From contig NZ_QOVK01000006.1 of the NCBI RefSeq assembly GCF_004104075.1, positions 157,223 through 221,222 of the forward strand: a stretch of DNA of 64,000 nt, in the 5' to 3' direction. Shown piece after piece: positions 1 through 9,727 of this stretch (its first letter is position 1; each line of letters opens with the position of its first letter). The position numbers were made by a program, and so were the translations under genes. Source of the DNA: Leeuwenhoekiella polynyae (GTDB lineage Bacteria > Bacteroidota > Bacteroidia > Flavobacteriales > Flavobacteriaceae). Below the pieces are notes generated by a model that was not told where the DNA came from, ran no database searches, and was given only the letters and a program-made list of their open reading frames with translations.

Positions 1-71
1 TTAAAATTGGTTACTAAAGAGTCAGAATACTTCAGTAAAGTTTTAAGCTTGTAGTTTGAAATATTTAGAAA

Positions 72-2660
72 TCACATCCAAGAAGGTTTTTCCTGTTGCT
101 TCAGATAATAATCAAAAAATTCCTGCATTCTTTTGCTCCAGTCTTTTTGATTGGATAATTCAGATAAAGTGTGAGCTTCATCTTTATAGTTGATTAACCA
201 AGCTGGTTTAGAAAGCCGTCTTAAAGCAAAAAAGAGACTCAAGCCTTCTTCAAAAGGTACAGAAGTATCTCCTTTATTGTGAAAAATCAAAACCGGGGTG
301 GTTATATTATCGGCTTGAAATACGGTTGAATTGCGAATGTATGCGTCCTGGTTTTCAAAAAGGGAACCTTCCATTCGGTATTGATCTGCTTCAAACTTAA
401 ACATATTAGACAATCCATTACCTCTGTAGCCGAGATAACTCGATGTGAAATTAGAAACTCCAGAACCTACAACGGCACAGGTAAATAGGTCTGTTTTGGT
501 TAGAACAAAGGAAGTCTCGTATCCTCCAAAACTGTGGCCTTGGATGCCTATTTTACCTTTAGCCGTGATTTTTTCCTTTATAAGGTACTCTAAACCACTT
601 ATGGCACAATTATAGGCGCTAAGTCCGGGGTTGTTATACGTGTAGTGAATGTCTGGCTGAAATACTAAATAACCCTCGCTTAAATAGGTGGGTATATTGA
701 TATTACTGGAGCTGTACTCAGGTATTTGATAGTTGTGTAAATCCTGTGTATGTTTTTCATAAAAATGAACAAGCAAAGGATAGGTTTTTGAGGCATCATA
801 ATCCTCAGGGACATATAAAATCCCTTCATTTAATTCCTGATTAAAGTTCTTCCAGTTTATAAGTTTTGCTTTGCCCCACTTATAGTCCTTTTGTTGACCG
901 TTGAGTTCTGTAATCATGGTTCGTTTCTTAAAATTTTGGTCTGCTATCCATAAATCAGGAAATGTGCTATAGTTTTCTTTATTAAAGAGGTAGTGTTTTT
1001 CATTACCTGAAATGCTTATTACATCAAAATTATAATCGGCATTTTGTGCTAAAGCCTCTACTTTTTTGGAGCTGAGACGGTAAATACCTCTTGCCTTAGT
1101 AGTAGTGTCAAACCCTTCTAAAATGATACCTTCCAGATCTACTTTTTCAATATAATCATTGCTGTTAAACCTCAGTTCAACTTTATGTCTTCGTCCATAT
1201 TCCTGTGTTAGGGAATAGGGTTTTTGCTTTTCAGTAAGGTCAAAAGCCCAAATGTCATACCGGTCGTAGAGAAGCACTGTGTTACCATGGTTTATCCACC
1301 CGGCTGCGCCATAAGCATCTTTGCGGTGCCCTGTATCTTGTGACTGATTTACAAAAGAATCCTGAGGGGAATTAAGAAGCGGTTTAAAATTCTGCTCTGG
1401 TGTGGTGGCATCATACACCAGCCAAATTTCTTGCGTTTCGTCAAACAGCAAAGCATAGTTCCCAGAAGGACTCCAGATGGGATTGTTGTTGATTCCTTTT
1501 TTGATAAGCTTTTGGTTCCCGGTAAGAGCATCTAGGATATAGAGATCATGACGTTCATTAAACTTCCAGTCTACTTCTGTGAGATAAGGCGTATTATCGG
1601 TCTTGAAAAATTTAGAAAAATTTATCGTATTGGGCTTAATAATATGATCGTAGTCTGTAGCCAGCTTTTTAAGTTGTTTGGTTTGTAAATCATACACATA
1701 CACAGGGTCTTTTACCATGGGTTTCGAGTTGCGTATTTTTGCTTCCCTGCGTAACATAGTGCCTTCGTCCCATTTCCAGATGTCGACATTACTTTTTGGG
1801 ATAGCTTGTGAGCTGTATTTATCAAATTCAGCCTGAAGTTGTAAGTACACAAAACGGGTATCTTTTTGAACCGGATAGGCTATTCGGGATACGGAATAAT
1901 TTGCATCGTCTAATTGAAGATTTTCAAAATCTAAAACAACCTCGTGTTTTTTCAATTTTAGATCAAAAAAATGCAGCATGTTTGCTTGCCCGTTGATTTG
2001 GGTAGTAAATGTTACCGCCAAACCGTCGGGGTTCAGGTTGTAATTGCCAAATTCTGAAGCCTTACAGCTGTAGATGGTTTGATAAGGGCCATTAATGGGA
2101 CCTGATTTTAAAAACGTTTTATCTCCTACCATCTGGGCGTATACAAGTTTGTTTAAACCGTAAAAATTATAGGAAAGCAGTTTGTCAAGACTGGTGCTGT
2201 CGTTTTTTTTAAGGTCGTAGATGACCAATTGGGTATTGGCATTATCTGGCGAAGCCTTAAAAGTGGTATAGTACAAAAAATCAGTATTTTTGAGGACATT
2301 TGTGTAGGCTTGAGATTGCCAGAGTCTAAACTTTTCTGTATCTAAATTGTGCAGGTAATTTTGCCCCTTCTTTTCATAAAGCACCCAGTTACCCGTCCCA
2401 ACAAATTTAACCGAGCTTACATCTTTTAGAACCTGATTTTCTGAGGTTTTGGTATTAACGATATAGGTTTGCAGGGGATTTTCTTTTTCAAAATCCTGAT
2501 ACACCGTGTTGTAGGCAACCCAATCTCCGGTATAGGAAATTTCAGAAGATTTGATATATTTCCATTCTTGATATGCAGTGCTGTCTATATCTTTTTTTTG
2601 AGCGGAAAGCCCCTGCATCACTATAAAAATAGCGATGCAGAGTATAGTTTTTCTAATCAT
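72..2660 (-). CDS. S9-family (prolyl oligopeptidase-like) serine peptidase, secreted
   Basis: The 862-residue protein starts with a cleavable signal peptide ending near GLSAQ. A long beta-propeller-like region is followed by a C-terminal alpha/beta-hydrolase domain. The nucleophile motif GHSFGGYE puts the catalytic Ser at about residue 710; Asp of NKGDTSVP (about 798) and His of DEAHTL (about 830) complete an S9-type triad. Members cleave short peptides in the periplasm or at the surface. It starts 1 bp after the stop of the TlpA-like gene and is the last gene of the SusC/SusD operon, which suggests it trims peptides imported by that system. The triad is seen in the sequence; the substrate is inferred. 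Confidence 0.9.
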   Translation of the reverse strand: MIRKTILCIAIFIVMQGLSAQKKDIDSTAYQEWKYIKSSEISYTGDWVAYNTVYQDFEKENPLQTYIVNTKTSENQVLKDVSSVKFVGTGNWVLYEKKGQNYLHNLDTEKFRLWQSQAYTNVLKNTDFLYYTTFKASPDNANTQLVIYDLKKNDSTSLDKLLSYNFYGLNKLVYAQMVGDKTFLKSGPINGPYQTIYSCKASEFGNYNLNPDGLAVTFTTQINGQANMLHFFDLKLKKHEVVLDFENLQLDDANYSVSRIAYPVQKDTRFVYLQLQAEFDKYSSQAIPKSNVDIWKWDEGTMLRREAKIRNSKPMVKDPVYVYDLQTKQLKKLATDYDHIIKPNTINFSKFFKTDNTPYLTEVDWKFNERHDLYILDALTGNQKLIKKGINNNPIWSPSGNYALLFDETQEIWLVYDATTPEQNFKPLLNSPQDSFVNQSQDTGHRKDAYGAAGWINHGNTVLLYDRYDIWAFDLTEKQKPYSLTQEYGRRHKVELRFNSNDYIEKVDLEGIILEGFDTTTKARGIYRLSSKKVEALAQNADYNFDVISISGNEKHYLFNKENYSTFPDLWIADQNFKKRTMITELNGQQKDYKWGKAKLINWKNFNQELNEGILYVPEDYDASKTYPLLVHFYEKHTQDLHNYQIPEYSSSNINIPTYLSEGYLVFQPDIHYTYNNPGLSAYNCAISGLEYLIKEKITAKGKIGIQGHSFGGYETSFVLTKTDLFTCAVVGSGVSNFTSSYLGYRGNGLSNMFKFEADQYRMEGSLFENQDAYIRNSTVFQADNITTPVLIFHNKGDTSVPFEEGLSLFFALRRLSKPAWLINYKDEAHTLSELSNQKDWSKRMQEFFDYYLKQQEKPSWM

Positions 2661-2661
2661 A

Positions 2662-4692
2662 TCAGTTTTCAGATTTTAGCATATCAATAACAGCATTCAT
2701 TTCATCTTTGAGCTCATCAGGATTGCCCGAGTAGCCTTCAGATGTAAACCGTATTTTTCCATCTTTGATAATTACTTTTCTGGGGATGCCGCTCGAGTTG
2801 AACAGGGAAGCGAATTTTGAAAAGGTCTTGGTGTTTCTTTGGGCGTTTTCAGTTTTCTTATCAAATAAAACCGTCATAGTATCTAAATGATACTTTTTAA
2901 AGTAGGAGGCTGTAACTTCCTTATAGTCTTTTGAAGTCTCACTGGTATTGATAAAATAAAAAGCTACCGTTTTGTCATTTTGATAATTCTCAACGAGCTG
3001 TTGCATTGCCGGAAATGATTTTTTGCAAGGCGCACACCAGTTTGCCCAGAAATCCAGGACGATGATTTTATCTTCTGAAGGGATTCTAACCTCTTTTCCT
3101 TTTTGGACTTCAAAAATCAGTTCTGGAGATTCTTCATCAATAAGGTCGCTTTGGATCCGGTCTTTAAGCCCTTTGTTTTTAAAACTGTTTAAATACGAAT
3201 CAAAGCCGGCATCGGTTCCTTTTTTTACGGTATAAGTTTCTTTTAAAAGTTCTTTCAATTCTGGAGTGAGCGCTTGGTTTGCAGCGGCAACTTCCAGTTG
3301 CTGCGTTACTTCTTTATGTTCCTGAAGCAAGGCTTTAATGTAGATTTCATTGAGCTCAGAATCAGTGTATTTAGCTTCTGAAGAAAGATAATCCCCATAT
3401 TTGATTACCTCACTGGGCTTATTCAGTTCGGCCGAGATACGCATTTGTACCCTTAGTTTGCGATTTAATTGTTCTTGTGCATTATTCAGTGCCTGTTGCG
3501 GCGATAAGTAGATCCCCTGTACATAGGATGCATCATCAAGTTTGGCAAGCAGTTCTGCGATGATAGCCTGAGATAATTCGTTTAAAACCGGAAAGGGAAC
3601 AGCCTTATAATGATAGGCCTTAGAAATGGTAAAGTGATAGCCTTCGATCAGGTTTGCAAAATTCAGTTGAGGCAAGAGCGTCTTCAGTTTATCATATTCT
3701 TCGTTATTAAAATAGTCTTCAAGTAAGAAATTATAGATAGTCCTGTAGAAAAAAGGTTGCCCTCCCTCTAATTCGGTAATCGGATATTTCTTAAGAAATG
3801 CTTCAAACTGCTTTACCTTCGCGCTGTGATCTGTAACCTGAGATGCAATTTGAAAGGATTTTAACTGTGCAGTACGTCCTTTTGGAAAGCGTTTTAAGAG
3901 TACCTCGCGGAGGGAATCTGCACGTTTTTCATCCTTTAGGTCAAACGCATACAGATTGTACATTTTAGCATATTGATCTTCAGTCAGGTCTGTATACGTG
4001 TTTAAAAATTGACGGGCAAGAACGTGGGCAATAGTATCAAATTGTTCAGGCTTTCTTATTTTTGCGATTTGAAAATAGGTTTCTACAAAACGCGGAAAAT
4101 TTTCCGGATGTTCCTGAATTTCTTTTTTTACCCAAAATTCCGAAGCTTCATCTGAGGCGCTAAACTCCCTGAAATACTGTCCAAAATCAGTATTAAAATT
4201 AGAATTTCTAAAGGTGCCCCAGGCAACATTACTTCCGGGTATTTTTTGGTTTTCGGAGTCTACGGTAGTAAAAATATAGCCCTGATCCTGATTGGTGTCA
4301 GAGATTATACCTTCAGAAGTGTTTGCATAAAATTTGAAGGCCAAGAAAGCACAATCCTTGGGGATTTGATAGGAACAAGCATAAACAGCTCCTTTCTGTG
4401 TGATTTCAATATCATCCAGCTTCCACGTATAATTTGCATATATATACACCAGACCTTTTACATCCTTAACGTTTTCAAGACCATTTTTTGGGACATAGGT
4501 AAATTCTGCCTTAGTCCCCACTTTGGGTGGGTTTTTCAACCCCGGTAACAATTCAGATTCCTTACTGGATGGTTCTGCAGACAAGCTGATTTGCATTGTG
4601 CCACTTGTTCCGTTATTCGTTGTTTTTTGGCAAAAAATAATGCCGCTATTTAGCGCTGCTACTACAAGCAGCGCTAGTGTGAGTTTTTTCAT
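2662..4692 (-). CDS. TlpA-like thioredoxin-domain protein, exported
   Basis: This 676-residue protein has an N-terminal signal peptide ending near GIIFCQ. A long middle region of helical, repeat-like sequence follows. The C-terminal thioredoxin fold of the TlpA/ResA type carries the active site WCAPC, with cysteines at about residues 553 and 556. Such proteins do thiol-disulfide exchange in the periplasm. It lies between susD and the S9 peptidase, with 15 bp and 1 bp gaps, so it is almost certainly co-transcribed. The role of the large N-terminal part is not recognised. TlpA-like proteins often accompany SusCD loci in this phylum. Confidence 0.85.
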   Translation of the reverse strand: MKKLTLALLVVAALNSGIIFCQKTTNNGTSGTMQISLSAEPSSKESELLPGLKNPPKVGTKAEFTYVPKNGLENVKDVKGLVYIYANYTWKLDDIEITQKGAVYACSYQIPKDCAFLAFKFYANTSEGIISDTNQDQGYIFTTVDSENQKIPGSNVAWGTFRNSNFNTDFGQYFREFSASDEASEFWVKKEIQEHPENFPRFVETYFQIAKIRKPEQFDTIAHVLARQFLNTYTDLTEDQYAKMYNLYAFDLKDEKRADSLREVLLKRFPKGRTAQLKSFQIASQVTDHSAKVKQFEAFLKKYPITELEGGQPFFYRTIYNFLLEDYFNNEEYDKLKTLLPQLNFANLIEGYHFTISKAYHYKAVPFPVLNELSQAIIAELLAKLDDASYVQGIYLSPQQALNNAQEQLNRKLRVQMRISAELNKPSEVIKYGDYLSSEAKYTDSELNEIYIKALLQEHKEVTQQLEVAAANQALTPELKELLKETYTVKKGTDAGFDSYLNSFKNKGLKDRIQSDLIDEESPELIFEVQKGKEVRIPSEDKIIVLDFWANWCAPCKKSFPAMQQLVENYQNDKTVAFYFINTSETSKDYKEVTASYFKKYHLDTMTVLFDKKTENAQRNTKTFSKFASLFNSSGIPRKVIIKDGKIRFTSEGYSGNPDELKDEMNAVIDMLKSEN

Positions 4693-4707
4693 AAATACGT
4701 ATATTTT

Positions 4708-6063
4708 TTATTTACCTAATTCCGGATTCAGGTCTATATAATTCTGGAAAATAGGAAAGACATAACCATCAGAATTAGGTTCTAATACATAGGTTTCCCC
4801 TTTAAAAATACGGGTAAAGGTTTGCTGATATTCAGAATCAAGATTTAAACGCCGTTGATCAAACCAGCTAAATCCCCTGCCTATAAGTTCTTTGGAACGC
4901 TCAGTGATGACATAATCCATAACTTCCTCAGGTGAGCTTGAGCTGAGCTCATAAGCACTTCCGCTCTGATACCGTTTTTCCCGTAGATCATTAAGATATT
5001 TTAATGCATTCTCAAGATCGCCAGATCTGGCGTATGCTTCTGCTGCAATTAAATGCATTTCGGGTACCGAAGGCCCTACGTTTACACCGGTGTTAAAATT
5101 GTAGTTCGAAATACCAAAAGCCCTACCAGTAAAACTGGGATAGACATTAGCTCCATCAATCGTATAGTAATCATAACGCAGGTCATCATCTTCAAAACTC
5201 ATAATCAGATCTTCAGATAGCGGAGCGTTATGATAGCTAAAGAGTAGTGTTTTTGATAAGAGAATCTCTGGGTTTTCAAATAAAGGAGGGTAATCATAAC
5301 CTGAGGAAAAGGCGTTGAGATCTATTAAAGACCCCTCTAAATCCAGCGCTTCCAGCGAATTATCAAGCGCTAGATCATAATTACCCATATAAAGATAGGT
5401 TCTGGCCAAAATAGCATAAGCCGCTGCCTTTGTGGGCAGGGTATTAAATTCTGCATTAACCTGAATAGAATTATCGAGTGATTTTTGAAGATCTGAAAGA
5501 ATCAGCTCATAGACCTCAGCAACACTAGTGCGATCCAACTCAGTATACAGGCTGGGAGTAGTTAAAAGAGGAACAGCCTTTGCGGTGTTAGTACCCTGTG
5601 GGTCAAATTGAGGCGCATAGGTATTTACCAGTTGTAAATAAGCAAAGGCACGGTGTACGTAGGCTTCGGCAAGGATTTCCTGCTTTTCAGATGCATCACC
5701 TCTCTCGCTTCCCATAACACCATCTATTACGACGTTACTGTAATAAATAGCTTTATACAGATTATTCCAGTCAGCATCACTTTGGGACTCATTATAAATG
5801 GCGTCTTTCCAGGTATAGGCATTAGCCCAAATGGGAGATACTATATCCTGATACGTTTCGGGAAATTGAATTTCGGTACTTGAAATTAAATAAATACCTC
5901 CCGAGTTTTGAAAATTACTTTGATTATTTACCAGCGATCGGTAATCTGCAGTATACTTTAGTACCCGTGTATTGCCTACAGGGTCTATTTCTACGTAATC
6001 ACTACAACCAGTGATCATAAGCGTAGCCAATAAAATGAATATACTATATATAGGAGTTTTCAT
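4708..6063 (-). CDS. RagB/SusD-family nutrient-binding outer-membrane lipoprotein
   Basis: The 451-residue protein has a lipoprotein signal with lipobox LMITGC (Cys near residue 20) followed by SDYVEID, typical of SusD proteins. TPR-like helices occur in the N-terminal half (AYVHRAFAYLQLVNTYAP, and AAYAILARTYLYMGNYDLAL) and the usual C-terminal region carries LIGRGFSWFDQRRL. SusD forms a lid over the SusC channel and binds the nutrient at the cell surface. It lies 15 bp downstream of susC, the usual gene order. The ligand cannot be read from the sequence. The neighbouring peptidase suggests peptides, which is inference. Confidence 0.92.
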   Translation of the reverse strand: MKTPIYSIFILLATLMITGCSDYVEIDPVGNTRVLKYTADYRSLVNNQSNFQNSGGIYLISSTEIQFPETYQDIVSPIWANAYTWKDAIYNESQSDADWNNLYKAIYYSNVVIDGVMGSERGDASEKQEILAEAYVHRAFAYLQLVNTYAPQFDPQGTNTAKAVPLLTTPSLYTELDRTSVAEVYELILSDLQKSLDNSIQVNAEFNTLPTKAAAYAILARTYLYMGNYDLALDNSLEALDLEGSLIDLNAFSSGYDYPPLFENPEILLSKTLLFSYHNAPLSEDLIMSFEDDDLRYDYYTIDGANVYPSFTGRAFGISNYNFNTGVNVGPSVPEMHLIAAEAYARSGDLENALKYLNDLREKRYQSGSAYELSSSSPEEVMDYVITERSKELIGRGFSWFDQRRLNLDSEYQQTFTRIFKGETYVLEPNSDGYVFPIFQNYIDLNPELGK

Positions 6064-6078
6064 AATGTGTTTTTAGAA

Positions 6079-9000
6079 TTAGAAACTTAGACTTACACTA
6101 AGGGTGTAATTACGCTCTGGAGGAAGGGTGCTGTAATTATTAATCGACCGGTATAACGGATCGATTTTTTGATCATTTGCCCTCCATAAAATACCCAGGT
6201 TGCGCACAGCAAGGTTAAGGCTCGCAGCTTTGAAGAAGCTATCCCCAAAGAAAGAAGCCGGGAGGTTATAACCAAGTCCTATTTGTTGCAGGCGGATGTG
6301 ATCTGCAGATAATACATTGATAGATGCATTTTTAAACCTGTTGATACTGTTGAAATTAAGATTGCTTAATCCGGGAACATTGGTAAAGTTTTCGTCACCG
6401 GGATTCATCCAGCGTTCCGCGGCAAGCCCCTCTCTGCTTACCGGTCCATAGTGAATTCCTGAAAAGGAAGGATAGTTTGATAAAACCTGATTTCTGAATA
6501 CGTGACCCATATAATAGGTCATTTGAATAGTAAGCGACCAATTTTTGTAGTTGAAATTGTTAAAAAACCCACCGGAATAGGGTGCACGGGTGGTACCCAT
6601 ATAAACCAGGTCTTCCGGATTAACGTCTACTATGCCTTGATCTGAGTCAATGATATCCCCTGCAGCATTATAGATTTGAGACTGCCCATTTTCATCGAGA
6701 CCTGCCCAGTTGTAAGCATAAAGACTGGTTAAGGGTTTGTTGAGAATAGGTGCTGCACCAAAGTATTGATTAGTGGTGGTTACTTCAAACCTGGAGTCTG
6801 TAACTTCATTGGTATTATACCCAAAATTGAAAGTGCTTGACCAACTCAGGTCACCATTGAGTATAATGCCTGTAATACCCAAGTCTATGCCACTTCCCTT
6901 AAGGGTTCCTGTGTTATAGGTTAGGAATGAAAAGCCGTAGGTAGGATTAAAAGGAACATTGGTAAGAATGTCTAATGATTTTTTAAAATAGACATCTACA
7001 TTACCCGAAATTCTTCCGTTGAATAAGCCGTAGTCAAGTCCAAAGTTCCAAGATTTTGTGGTTTCCCATTTTAATTCTGCATTTTCTGGAGTGGAAATAG
7101 TTCCTACAGGCAATTGGGTGTTAAAATCTGTTGAAGTATTTATAATAGGATAGATGTTACCCAACCCTCCCGGAGGCGTACTGCCGGTTTTACCATAAGT
7201 TGCTCGCAGGCTTAAAACACTCAGCCAGTCTGTATCTTCGAGAAAGTTTTCTTTAGAAATATCCCATTTCAAACCCGTAGACCATAAAGGCATGATCCGG
7301 TTTCTGCTTGAAGCTCCCAAAAGGTTGTAATCATCAAGTCGCAAACTTCCTGAAACATGATATTTATTTCGAAAGGAATAAGAGCCTAAACTGTAATAAG
7401 AAGCAAAACGATTTAAGTATTTTCCAATACTATTGTCAGAACTCCCTATAAATGTATCCCACCCATATACAGTTGTATAATATTCGGTAGGGTTTACAGC
7501 TTTAAAAGTATTGGAATCTAAATCATAACCATAAACAGACCGGGCTGCCCTTTCATTTTTCTCTTCCCGGGTTTCCAATCCTATTAAGAAATTTAAATTG
7601 TGTTGCCCATTAAAAACTTTGTCAACAGTTGCCTGAAGCCTTAGGGATTGATCTTCGGTAACGTCATAGGAGCTGTAGCGATAGGCACCTAAAGGAATTC
7701 CATAGACCAGTCCACCCGCTTGAGTATAACTTGTGGCTTCGTTAATCAAATTGCGGGTATAATAGCTTTCCTGCTGGTTGATTTGCTCAACTTCATCCCG
7801 TATTTTATTATACCTGCCGGAAGCAGAAACACGTAACCAGTTTGTAAGATTTGCAGTCAGTTTTGCCGTAAATCTAAGGGCATTACCGGTGGTGATATTG
7901 TTATTATAATTTAGCTCGTCAAGATAATTATACGTCCATGGAAGGTAGCCTTTACTGGTTAGATCATCTATTACGGCTGGGGTAAATTTTAAATATCGGT
8001 CTATACCGTTTCCATTCGCATCTGCAAGGAGGTCATAAGGCCGCAACGATGAATTAGAAGCAAGGGACAAGGCTTCGTTGGATGTGGTGTTTAAATTGTA
8101 TTTAGATTTTACGTAATTAACACCGGTTTCAAGGGTAAGATAATCCCTGATATCGAAACTATTATTTAAAGTAACGTTATACGACTTAGAAGAGTTGCTT
8201 TTCATAGCCCCTTTATCTTGATTATAACCTAAGGAAGCATAGTAGGTATTGTTTGTTCCCCCTCCAGAGACCGAGAAGTCATATTGCTGCGTGATCTTAT
8301 TTTGCAAAAGATAATTGTTAACCTGACTTGAATTATCACGAGAAGCGAGTTCAGCGATAATGGCATCACGTTCTTCAAGGCTTATTTCTCCGCGTTTTTC
8401 CTGAAAATAAGCAGTTTGTAAGGCGCTTGGGTTAGCGGCCTGCCAGTTTGAGGAATTGTCTACTATGTAATTCTTTTCAAGCATTTCTAACTCCAGGTCC
8501 ACGTATTGTGCGCTGTTCATTTCCCTCAGTTTATCTAAGCTGATTTTATCACTTATGGTTACGGTTGAACTTATATTGACAACCGGGGCAGATTTTTTTC
8601 CTTTTTTAGTTTCGATCACGATCACCCCGTTTGCAGCTCTGGAACCCCAAATCGCAGTTGCTGCTGCATCTTTCAATACAGTTAGGCTTTCAATATCATC
8701 GGGGTTTAAATAGCTGAGTATGGCATAACCCGGGTTAGCACGGCTTTTAGTAAATGAAAATTCTTCCGTAGACATAGGGAACCCGTCAATGACAATAAGA
8801 GGAGGCGTAAGCGAATAGCTGTTTGTTCCCCTTATTTCTATGTTACCTGTACGTGGATTTACATTTACGCCGGGTATTTTTCCTTCCAGGCGCTCATTTA
8901 AATCTATAGTGGGAACTTTTTGTAATTCCTCCTTTGAAACCGATGCAAAAGATCCTGTTGAACGTTCTTTAGGAATTTTAGTATACCCATTTGATTCGGC

Positions 9001-9645
9001 AGCGGTTACGGTGACTGCATTTAATTGCTCGATGTCTTCTTTCAATGAAATGTTAATGACCGTTCTCCTGTCAACAGGTACTTTAAGTTTTTTTAATCCC
9101 AGATAGCTAAACAGAAGTGTATCTGTAGCTTGGACTGTAAGCCTGTATTTCCCGCCATCACGGGTAATATCCCATTTCTTTTTATGAAGAACTTCTACTG
9201 TAGCCCCAGAGATGGTATTGCCAAACTCATCAGATACAGAACCGGTTAAGGTATAGTCTTCCTGTTGTATCTTGGAATCCCTTTCAAATCTGGGCTTAAT
9301 GGTGATGAGATTTTTATCTGCAAAAGCCGATTTAAAATCGTTCCCAATGATTTTTGGAAGAAGTTCTGAAATAGCAATATCAGCTTCCTGTATCGAGATG
9401 ATTTTATCGCTATTGAAGAGATCACTGCTGTAAAAGAAATCTACACCTGTTTGTTGCGTTATCAATTTCAGGACTTCTGAAATGGGTTTCCTTTCTACAT
9501 CGATGCTTACCTTTTGTGAAAAGGCAAATAGGGATAAGTTGAGAAAGAAGATTGATGTGAAAAGGGATTTTCTCATAACAACCATAATTTTTGCTGAAAT
9601 ACTATTTGTAGTATGCCCACACGAAGCAGGTAGTATTTTTTTCAT
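6079..9645 (-). CDS. SusC/RagA-family TonB-dependent outer-membrane transporter with STN domain
   Basis: The 1188-residue protein has domains in this order: a hydrophobic signal segment (SLFTSIFFLNLSLFAFSQ, after a 24-residue leader extension), an STN (secretin/TonB N-terminal) domain around VERKPISEVLKL, a carboxypeptidase-like domain (LTGSVSDEFGNTISGATVEV), a plug with the SusC signature (GSRAANGVIVIETKKGK), then a 22-strand-type barrel ending in aromatic SVSLSF. The STN domain is the part that contacts a FecR anti-sigma factor, and fecR and sigma genes lie directly upstream. A shorter start at the second or third Met (9585 or 9576) is possible. STN-bearing SusC proteins often carry such leader extensions, so the long start is kept. 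Confidence 0.93.
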   Translation of the reverse strand: MKKILPASCGHTTNSISAKIMVVMRKSLFTSIFFLNLSLFAFSQKVSIDVERKPISEVLKLITQQTGVDFFYSSDLFNSDKIISIQEADIAISELLPKIIGNDFKSAFADKNLITIKPRFERDSKIQQEDYTLTGSVSDEFGNTISGATVEVLHKKKWDITRDGGKYRLTVQATDTLLFSYLGLKKLKVPVDRRTVINISLKEDIEQLNAVTVTAAESNGYTKIPKERSTGSFASVSKEELQKVPTIDLNERLEGKIPGVNVNPRTGNIEIRGTNSYSLTPPLIVIDGFPMSTEEFSFTKSRANPGYAILSYLNPDDIESLTVLKDAAATAIWGSRAANGVIVIETKKGKKSAPVVNISSTVTISDKISLDKLREMNSAQYVDLELEMLEKNYIVDNSSNWQAANPSALQTAYFQEKRGEISLEERDAIIAELASRDNSSQVNNYLLQNKITQQYDFSVSGGGTNNTYYASLGYNQDKGAMKSNSSKSYNVTLNNSFDIRDYLTLETGVNYVKSKYNLNTTSNEALSLASNSSLRPYDLLADANGNGIDRYLKFTPAVIDDLTSKGYLPWTYNYLDELNYNNNITTGNALRFTAKLTANLTNWLRVSASGRYNKIRDEVEQINQQESYYTRNLINEATSYTQAGGLVYGIPLGAYRYSSYDVTEDQSLRLQATVDKVFNGQHNLNFLIGLETREEKNERAARSVYGYDLDSNTFKAVNPTEYYTTVYGWDTFIGSSDNSIGKYLNRFASYYSLGSYSFRNKYHVSGSLRLDDYNLLGASSRNRIMPLWSTGLKWDISKENFLEDTDWLSVLSLRATYGKTGSTPPGGLGNIYPIINTSTDFNTQLPVGTISTPENAELKWETTKSWNFGLDYGLFNGRISGNVDVYFKKSLDILTNVPFNPTYGFSFLTYNTGTLKGSGIDLGITGIILNGDLSWSSTFNFGYNTNEVTDSRFEVTTTNQYFGAAPILNKPLTSLYAYNWAGLDENGQSQIYNAAGDIIDSDQGIVDVNPEDLVYMGTTRAPYSGGFFNNFNYKNWSLTIQMTYYMGHVFRNQVLSNYPSFSGIHYGPVSREGLAAERWMNPGDENFTNVPGLSNLNFNSINRFKNASINVLSADHIRLQQIGLGYNLPASFFGDSFFKAASLNLAVRNLGILWRANDQKIDPLYRSINNYSTLPPERNYTLSVSLSF

Positions 9646-9727
9646 ACTTTTAAATGTTTAGTTTATTAAAAAATGGATTTGATGACTAGACTTAATTACC
9701 GGGAAATGTTGGCGCATTTTCCGGTTT